From positions 1 through 35,290 of the forward strand of contig NZ_BAEE01000087.1 of assembly GCF_000241265.1 (NCBI RefSeq): a stretch of DNA of 35,290 nt, written 5' to 3'. The notes below the pieces were generated by a model. The model saw only the letters and a list, made by a program, of their open reading frames with translations. It was not told the DNA's origin and ran no database searches. Shown here piece after piece: positions 26,698-35,290 of this stretch. Origin of the DNA: Gordonia araii NBRC 100433. Lineage in GTDB: Bacteria > Actinomycetota > Actinomycetes > Mycobacteriales > Mycobacteriaceae. A program made the translations under genes and the position numbers. Numbering within the stretch: the first letter of the stretch is position 1; every line of letters starts with the position of its first letter.

Positions 26698-27205
26698 GGC
26701 AGAGCCGAGCGGGTACGAACTCGCCAAGAAGGCGCTCGAGGATGCGAGGGCCAAGTCTCGCTCGCGCCGCGCCGCGCTCGGCAAACAACGACTCGACGGT
26801 GCGCCGCGCAACCGGTCCCGTCGACGGTGGTCCGGTCCGGCAGCCGACCACCGCGATCCGCAATCGTTGGGATCGCTCGTGGGGCGATTGGCCCAGACGC
26901 CGGGCTGGCAAGCCAACGTCGGTGCGGCAACCGTCCTCAATTCGTGGGATTCCATCGTCGGCGCCGACATCTCGGCTCATGCGAAGCCGACCCAGCTCAC
27001 CGACGGCGTCCTGTACGTCGCGGCAGAGTCCACCGCGTGGGCGACGCAACTGCGGTACGTGCAACGCCAGATCTTGGCGAAGATCGCCGCACTCGTCGGG
27101 GACGGCGTCGTCACGCAGTTGAAGATCACCGGACCCCAGGCGCCCTCGTGGCGTAAGGGTCCGCGTCACGTTCCTGGACGGGGTCCGCGCGACACGTACG
27201 GGTGA
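26690..27205 (+). CDS. dciA: DciA-type replicative helicase loader (DUF721, Rv0004 homologue)
   Basis: A 171-residue basic protein. The N-terminal 75 residues are charged and low in complexity (KSRSRRAALGKQRL, RRRWSGPAADHRDPQSLG). The DUF721 domain follows at about 65-165 (LGSLVGRLAQTPGWQANVGAATVLNSWDSIVGADISAHAKPTQLTDGVLYVAAESTAWATQLRYVQRQILAKI). This is the ancestral bacterial loader or operator of DnaB. Position between recF and gyrB equals Rv0004 of M. tuberculosis. The start overlaps the recF stop. The final residues are very basic. Confidence 0.9.
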   Translation: MTEAEPSGYELAKKALEDARAKSRSRRAALGKQRLDGAPRNRSRRRWSGPAADHRDPQSLGSLVGRLAQTPGWQANVGAATVLNSWDSIVGADISAHAKPTQLTDGVLYVAAESTAWATQLRYVQRQILAKIAALVGDGVVTQLKITGPQAPSWRKGPRHVPGRGPRDTYG

Positions 27206-27258
27206 GGCGTCCGGCGCGGTCGGCACGGTACGGCACAGGAGACCCGGAACGCCGCCGA

Positions 27259-27305
27259 ATCGATTTTTTCCACAATCGGGCCACAAGATTGTCGAAAAAA
27301 TCGAT
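27259..27305. repeat. Long AT-rich inverted repeat upstream of gyrB
   Basis: Two 19-nt arms match at 18 positions: 27259-27277 (ATCGATTTTTTCCACAATC) and 27287-27305 (its inverse, with one C in place of G), around a 9-nt GGGCCACAA loop. The T6 run is on the left arm and the A6 run on the right, so it does not have terminator geometry on the plus strand. TTTTCCACA (27266-27274) is also an 8 of 9 DnaA box. It is probably a protein binding site or cruciform controlling gyrB. Confidence 0.75.
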
Positions 27306-27351
27306 CTGTGAGCGTTCTAGCGGCCAGGCATCCCCGCTCTAGTGTGACTGA

Positions 27352-29496
<2,145 letters not shown>

Positions 29497-29535
29497 TCAC
29501 GGATGACACGAAAATCCCTGCACTGCACCAACTTT

Positions 29536-29548
29536 GGTGACGGTCACC
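29536..29548. promoter_or_regulatory. 13-bp palindrome in the gyrB-gyrA gap
   Basis: GGTGACGGTCACC is a perfect palindrome with one central base, 28 nt before the gyrA start. It may form a small hairpin in the gyrBA message or bind a regulator. Confidence 0.35.
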
Positions 29549-29576
29549 GACCGGCGCCAGAACCGAAGAGGACTCC

Positions 29577-32072
<2,496 letters not shown>

Positions 32073-32081
32073 GAATGCCAC

Positions 32082-33248
32082 GTGACGACTGAAGAACCAG
32101 ATCCGAAATCCTCCGAGGCGACCGCTGACCAGGCGAAAGCCGAGGGGGAGAAGGCTGAGTCGTCGGCCGGCGCGGCCCAGGCCGCCGCCGGTAGGGCGGC
32201 CGATCTGGCCAAAGCCGCTGAGCAGGAGGCCGAGTCTCTCGGGGCAGATTCGGCGGCGGAGCCGAAGACGGGCGGCAGGGCGTCCGGTGCTGCGAGGTCG
32301 ACGTCGCGCAGATCCACCGCGCGTAAATCGACGGGTGCCAGGTCCGGCGCCGGCCGGTCGTCGGCGACGAAGACGAAGACGGCTTCTGCCGAAGCGGCCG
32401 GTGGAGCGCCTGCTGCGGGCAACCAGCCCTCGGGCGATTCGGCAGGGCAATCGGATTCGGGAGGGCAGTCGTCGGGTCAGCCGGCGGCTCAGCAGGGGAA
32501 CCAGTCGGCGGCTCAGGGCGGGAAGCCCGCAGGTCAGCCCGACGGCCAACCCGGCGGTGGAAAGCCGGGAGTGAAGCCGCCGTGGCAGCGGGCCGACGAG
32601 CTCGCACCGGATACCGCGGGCAACGGTGACGTTCCGCCACCGCCGCCGCGCAAGAAGCCGATCATCACCGGAACGGCGGCGCCCAAGCTCACCGAACCGG
32701 CGCCCGAGCCCGGCGGCGGCGATCGGTTCGTCGAGTCGCCGACTCGCAACACGCCGCCGGTGAAGTCGAAGAATCTGCCCAACCTGGACGAGATTCACGT
32801 GCCCGCACCGGGCGCGGCACAGCGGGGCGGTCCATCGCTGGGTCAGCGTTCGGCACCCACCCATGTGGGAGCGGCGGGAGCCGTCGGGGCGCGGGCCCTC
32901 CGTGCCACCGTCCAGATCCGGCGGATCGATCCGTGGTCGACGCTCAAGATCTCAGCCATTCTGTCGGTGATCGGGTTCTTCATCTGGATGATCGCCGTTG
33001 CGGTGCTCTATCTGATCCTCGAGGGAATGGGCGTATGGGCTCAGCTCAACTCGTCGGTCGGGACGTTGACGACCGACGGGGGAGGTGCCGACGCACTCGG
33101 TGCGGGCACCGTGTTCGGCTGGGCCTTCATGCTCGGAATCGTGAACGCGATCTTGCTGACGGCTCTCGCCTCGGTGGGCGCGTTCATCTATAACCTGTGT
33201 GCCGACTTCATCGGCGGTGTCGAAGTCACCCTCGCCGATCTGGACTAG
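32082..33248 (+). CDS. DUF3566 membrane protein (Rv0007 homologue)
   Basis: A 388-residue protein with a GTG start 9 nt after gyrA. The first 270 residues are low-complexity, rich in A, G, S, Q, P and K, with [13 protein letters not shown] basic patches and a QSxGQ-rich segment; they are probably disordered and cytoplasmic. The conserved DUF3566 domain follows ([48 protein letters not shown]), with a second membrane helix at [28 protein letters not shown] and a final [13 protein letters not shown]. It is the conserved gyrA neighbour in Mycobacteriales. Its role is unknown; a link to cell envelope or division is speculative. The N-terminal length varies greatly in this family. Confidence 0.88.
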   Translation: MTTEEPDPKSSEATADQAKAEGEKAESSAGAAQAAAGRAADLAKAAEQEAESLGADSAAEPKTGGRASGAARSTSRRSTARKSTGARSGAGRSSATKTKTASAEAAGGAPAAGNQPSGDSAGQSDSGGQSSGQPAAQQGNQSAAQGGKPAGQPDGQPGGGKPGVKPPWQRADELAPDTAGNGDVPPPPPRKKPIITGTAAPKLTEPAPEPGGGDRFVESPTRNTPPVKSKNLPNLDEIHVPAPGAAQRGGPSLGQRSAPTHVGAAGAVGARALRATVQIRRIDPWSTLKISAILSVIGFFIWMIAVAVLYLILEGMGVWAQLNSSVGTLTTDGGGADALGAGTVFGWAFMLGIVNAILLTALASVGAFIYNLCADFIGGVEVTLADLD

Positions 33249-33595
33249 CCAACCTGGATCAGCCACCCCATATCAACCGGCCCGACCGACCAGTGTGGCA
33301 CGACGTCTGTTGGGTGGTCGAGCGGCTGTATCGAGACCCCGCGCGAGCAGGTTGGGGGTTGGGGTTGGGTGGTCGAGTGAATCCCGAGCTTGCGAGGGAT
33401 TTGTATCGAGACCACGGCGAGCGGGTCTGGGATCGTTGCTGGTGGCGGTGATCTCGATACGCCCGCGTCGCTGCGCTCCTCGGGCACTCGATCACCCAAA
33501 CTGAGCACTCGATCGCCCAATTTGGCCACTCGATCACCCAGGTGGGTCACCTGTTGACGACCACCCGGGTGCTCGGCGGATGCTCGCGATCTGGA
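33249..33595. repeat. Repeat-rich intergenic region
   Basis: A 347-nt gap without a gene. It holds three copies of a dispersed element with consensus ends GGTGGTCGAG...GTATCGAGACC: copy A 33313-33338 (short form), copy B 33368-33413, and copy C 33447-33496 inverted. After copy C comes a triple 21-bp tandem repeat. Such boxes are likely frequent elsewhere in the genome and resemble the small intergenic repeats seen in Gordonia-type genomes. Confidence 0.6.
33484..33545. repeat. Three 21-bp tandem repeats
   Basis: Units start at 33484, 33505 and 33526 with the shared core CACTCGATCACCCA (G for A in the second unit), and their 3' halves diverge. The first unit is also the end of dispersed repeat copy C, so the array could have grown from that repeat by local duplication. 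Confidence 0.65.
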
Positions 33596-34159
33596 TCAGG
33601 CCCTGACGAACTCGCTTACGGTCACCGAGGTCGTGAAGTCTCGACTGGCCACCTGGGTAAACCTGGCCGGCCGGTAGGACATGGCGAACAGGGGCTTGCC
33701 GGCGCCGAGAACGACAGGGTGGCGTTTCAGGACGAGGCGGTCGATCTCGTCGACCAGCTGGCCCGCGAGATTCGATCCGCCACATAGCCAGATGTCCCCG
33801 GTGTCGCGTTCCTTCAACCTGCGGACCACCGCGACCGGATCGTCGTCGGTGAACGTGACGTTCTCGGCCGGCTCGTGATCGCGGTGGGTGAAGACGTACT
33901 GGTCAAGGTGACGGTAGGGACTGGTCACGTTGGGCAAGCCCATCGCGTAGGTGTCGGCGCCCATGACGACGGCACCGAACCGCCCACGGCTCTGGTCCAG
34001 GCCCATGTGCTCGGCGAAGTGGGTGGGCAGCGCGTCGGGATAGTTGTCGAACAAATCCTGCATGTGATCGCCCTCGGTTGCGAAGGTGTCGTACTGGTGA
34101 TCGGGACCGGCGATATAACCGTCCAGACTCACCGCGACGAGATAGACGAGTTCAGCCAC
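33596..34159 (-). CDS. Dihydrofolate reductase-like (RibD C-terminal domain) protein
   Basis: A 187-residue protein of the DHFR/RibD_C superfamily: VYLVAVSLDGYIAGPD at the start, GAVVMGADTYAMG, and the nucleotide-binding stretch DIWLCGGSNLAGQLVDEIDRLVLKRHPVVLGAGKPLF. The GGSNLAGQL region corresponds to the NADPH loop. Members are reductases of uncertain substrate and are not true folA enzymes. The GTG start is preceded by AGGAG. It is divergent from a TetR-type gene, with inverted repeats in the shared 89-nt promoter region, so the regulator probably controls it. It is not part of the conserved origin order, and repeats lie just downstream, so it is an accessory gene. Confidence 0.85.
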   Translation of the reverse strand: MAELVYLVAVSLDGYIAGPDHQYDTFATEGDHMQDLFDNYPDALPTHFAEHMGLDQSRGRFGAVVMGADTYAMGLPNVTSPYRHLDQYVFTHRDHEPAENVTFTDDDPVAVVRRLKERDTGDIWLCGGSNLAGQLVDEIDRLVLKRHPVVLGAGKPLFAMSYRPARFTQVASRDFTTSVTVSEFVRA

Positions 34160-34172
34160 GAGCGGCTCCTAT

Positions 34173-34187
34173 CTACAGCAGATGTAG
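34173..34187. promoter_or_regulatory. Short inverted repeat near the reductase start
   Basis: CTACA (34173-34177) and TGTAG (34183-34187) with a 5-nt spacer, 14 nt upstream of the reductase start codon and overlapping its AGGAG region side. It may be a second operator or a weak mRNA hairpin. Confidence 0.3.
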
Positions 34188-34206
34188 TGGTTAAGACTGA
34201 CTGGAT

Positions 34207-34232
34207 GAGACTACGACGGCTGTCGTGGTTTC
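34207..34232. promoter_or_regulatory. Candidate TetR operator
   Basis: Two 11-nt arms match at 9 positions: GAGACTACGAC (34207-34217) and GTCGTGGTTTC (34222-34232), separated by GGCT. The innermost ACGAC/GTCGT is perfect. It lies between the divergent genes and just upstream of a possible -10 (TAGTCT, 34236-34241) of the TetR gene, as expected for an autoregulated TetR pair. Confidence 0.6.
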
Positions 34233-34248
34233 GTCTAGTCTGTTTCTC

Positions 34249-34821
34249 GTGGCCCGTAACGAGGAACGCCGGAACAGGCTCGCCGACGCCGGATTGGCGA
34301 TCCTCGCTGCCGAGGGAAGCCGAGGTCTCACCCATCGCGCCGTCGACCGAGAAGCGCATGTCCCGATCGGCACGACGTCGAACTACTTTCGCGACCGGCG
34401 GGCGCTGATCTCCGGACTCGTCGAACGGATCGGGCAGCGTCTCGCGCCGACGGCCGACTTCCTCGCCGAGCGGGCAGACCGGCCGCCGACGCGCGAACTC
34501 TTCACCGAGTATCTGCAGAACATCGTCGACCGGCTGCTCGCCGATCCGCAGGTGACCGTCGCCCTGTTGGAGCTGCGCCTGGAGAGCACTCGCCGACCGG
34601 AGGTGGCCGAGTCGCTGGGTCAGTGGCAGCGGACGAGCTTCGACGCCGACGTCGAATTCAACGTCGCAGCGGGATTCCCGGGCGCAGAGACGGAAATCGC
34701 GCTCTTCCACTACGCGATCGACGGGTTGGTTCTGGACCAGCTCACGACGCCGCTGCTGCCAGGCACCTCGACCGCGGCGATCGTCGACCGCCTGGTCGCA
34801 GGGCTGCTGCCGCCGGAATAG
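34249..34821 (+). CDS. TetR family transcriptional regulator
   Basis: A 190-residue regulator. The N-terminal DNA-binding domain is NRLADAGLAILAAEGSRGLTHRAVDREAHVPIGTTSNYFRDRRALISGLVER, with the recognition helix in GTTSNYFRDR (about residues 36-50). The rest is a helical ligand-binding and dimerisation domain resembling the TetR_C_31-like type (RELFTEYLQNIVDRLLADPQVTVALLELRLESTRRPEV). The GTG at 34249 is chosen because the earlier GTG at 34225 would put the start inside the operator; the transcript may be nearly leaderless. It is predicted to repress itself and the divergent reductase gene. Its ligand cannot be named from sequence. Confidence 0.88.
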   Translation: MARNEERRNRLADAGLAILAAEGSRGLTHRAVDREAHVPIGTTSNYFRDRRALISGLVERIGQRLAPTADFLAERADRPPTRELFTEYLQNIVDRLLADPQVTVALLELRLESTRRPEVAESLGQWQRTSFDADVEFNVAAGFPGAETEIALFHYAIDGLVLDQLTTPLLPGTSTAAIVDRLVAGLLPPE

Positions 34822-34841
34822 CCGGTACCGCCGCTATCGTT

Positions 34842-34871
34842 TTGTGTCGGTAGCTGCACATACGGTAATGT
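34842..34871 (+). promoter_or_regulatory. Candidate promoter for tRNA-Ile/tRNA-Ala
   Basis: TTGTGT (34842-34847) and TAATGT (34866-34871) with an 18-nt spacer would start transcription about 10 nt before tRNA-Ile. The -35 matches only half the consensus. Confidence 0.4.
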
Positions 34872-34886
34872 CTGCTCTCGGTTCAC

Positions 34887-34963
34887 GGGCCTATAGCTCA
34901 GGCGGTTAGAGCGCTTCGCTGATAACGAAGAGGTCGGAGGTTCAAGTCCTCCTAGGCCCACCA
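34887..34963 (+). tRNA. ileT: tRNA-Ile (GAT)
   Basis: A full cloverleaf: acceptor GGGCCTA pairs with TAGGCCC, followed by discriminator A and an encoded CCA (34961-34963). The anticodon stem CTTCG/CGAAG encloses loop CTGATAA, giving anticodon GAT. The T-arm has GGTTCAAGTCC. In Mycobacteriales this tRNA normally follows the DUF3566 gene directly. Confidence 0.97.
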
Positions 34964-35007
34964 CCCACACTTGCCAGACCCGCGAAGTACCTCGTGAACT
35001 GGCGATC

Positions 35008-35080
35008 GGGGCCTTAGCTCAGTTGGTAGAGCGCCGCCTTTGCAAGGCGGATGTCAGGAGTTCGAATCTCCTAGGCTCCA
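35008..35080 (+). tRNA. alaT: tRNA-Ala (TGC)
   Basis: Acceptor GGGGCCT pairs with AGGCTCC (one G-T pair), discriminator A at 35080. The anticodon stem CCGCC/GGCGG encloses TTTGCAA, giving anticodon TGC. The D-arm has AGCTCAGTTGGTAGAGC and the T-arm AGTTCGAATCTC. The next bases are CCC, so the CCA end is not encoded and must be added by the enzyme made from pcnA at the other end of this window. Confidence 0.97.
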
Positions 35081-35083
35081 CCC

Positions 35084-35290
35084 TGTGATGAGTCGCGACA
35101 TAGGTCTCATCTGAGTCGCGACATGTGTCACGTAGGAGCCCCTGGCCGTCGGCCAGGGGCTCTTCGTGTGTTTCGCCAGTAGTTCTTGGGTTGGGTCGAG
35201 GGTGGAGACACGGACATAGGACACGGCCCGAAGCGGGGATAACGGACTCTCTGTGGTGGTAGTAGTCATGCCCAACGCTTCGGGGCCCAT
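35084..35290 (+). mobile_element. Possible left end of an insertion sequence (IS481-like), truncated by window end
   Basis: From TGTGATGAG at 35084, three bases after tRNA-Ala, the sequence changes style: GAGTCGCGACAT occurs twice as a direct repeat (about 35090-35101 and 35113-35124), resembling transposase binding sites at an IS end. A strong hairpin follows, and an ATG at 35268 opens a frame starting MPNASGP, similar in my memory to the MPNA start of some IS481 transposases. Only 7 codons are visible, so the call rests on layout and is tentative. Confidence 0.35.
35136..35162 (+). terminator. Strong hairpin downstream of tRNA-Ala
   Basis: GAGCCCCTGGCC (35136-35147) pairs perfectly with GGCCAGGGGCTC (35151-35162) around a GTC loop, followed by TTCGTGTG. 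It could terminate the tRNA transcript, or shield an inserted element from outside transcription. Confidence 0.6.

Noticed and set aside
27259..27305. Pre-gyrB inverted repeat as an intrinsic terminator of recF-dciA
   Set aside because: On the plus strand the T-tract precedes the stem and an A-tract follows, the reverse of a terminator.
33484..33545. CRISPR array
   Set aside because: Only three short units without true spacers, no cas genes, and the units are contiguous.
35054..35290. Minus-strand frame containing AVSYVRVST, like the N-terminus of a serine recombinase
   Set aside because: The resemblance is limited to about ten residues, the rest runs through a hairpin and into tRNA-Ala, and no catalytic context follows.

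Overview
This window is the origin-proximal core of a high-GC actinobacterial chromosome. Gene order matches the Mycobacteriales layout: pcnA, a mutT4-like NUDIX gene, a Rv3909-like gene, murJ, sigM, rsmA, trxB, trxC, cwlM, a Rv3916c-like gene, parB, parA, rsmG, khpB, yidC, yidD, rnpA, rpmH, dnaA, oriC, dnaN, recF, dciA, gyrB, gyrA, a DUF3566 gene, tRNA-Ile and tRNA-Ala. The protein sequences and the intergenic repeat style suggest Gordonia or a close relative. This is inference, because no 16S rRNA is present.

Left arm (1-16.3 kb). An accessory toxin-immunity pair sits just downstream of pcnA on the minus strand. The toxin is a membrane-anchored 603-residue protein with a C-terminal Tox-REase-5-type nuclease domain. 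Its toxin end and the partner gene are much lower in GC than the rest. On the plus strand follow the NUDIX gene, a secreted DUF6049-type protein and a mycobacterial-style MurJ fused to a pseudokinase and an exported domain, all with coupled or overlapping starts. Next come the ECF sigma factor SigM and its anti-sigma factor, separated by a 170-bp fold-back MITE that supplies the sigM stop codon. The thioredoxin pair trxB-trxC carries a SigH/SigR-type promoter, and cwlM converges on the acetyltransferase-like gene.

Centre (16.4-24.3 kb). The minus-strand block parB/parA, rsmG, khpB, yidC, yidD, rnpA and rpmH handles chromosome segregation, ribosome modification, membrane insertion and RNase P. 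Three perfect parS sites are present, one inside parA and two upstream of rsmG. dnaA diverges from rpmH. The dnaA-dnaN gap is oriC, with DnaA boxes on both strands and an AT-rich stretch.

Right arm (24.3-35.3 kb). dnaN, recF, dciA, gyrB, gyrA and the DUF3566 gene run on the plus strand, away from the origin. A striking 19-bp inverted repeat lies before gyrB. Between the DUF3566 gene and the two tRNAs an extra cassette has been inserted: a dispersed intergenic repeat cluster, a 21-bp triple tandem repeat, and a divergent DHFR-like reductase/TetR regulator pair with a likely operator. Beyond tRNA-Ala the window ends in what looks like the left end of an insertion sequence, tentatively IS481-like.

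The accessory material most worth attention is the toxin-immunity pair, the fold-back MITE in the sigM-rsmA operon, the pre-gyrB inverted repeat and the repeat-rich region before the tRNAs.
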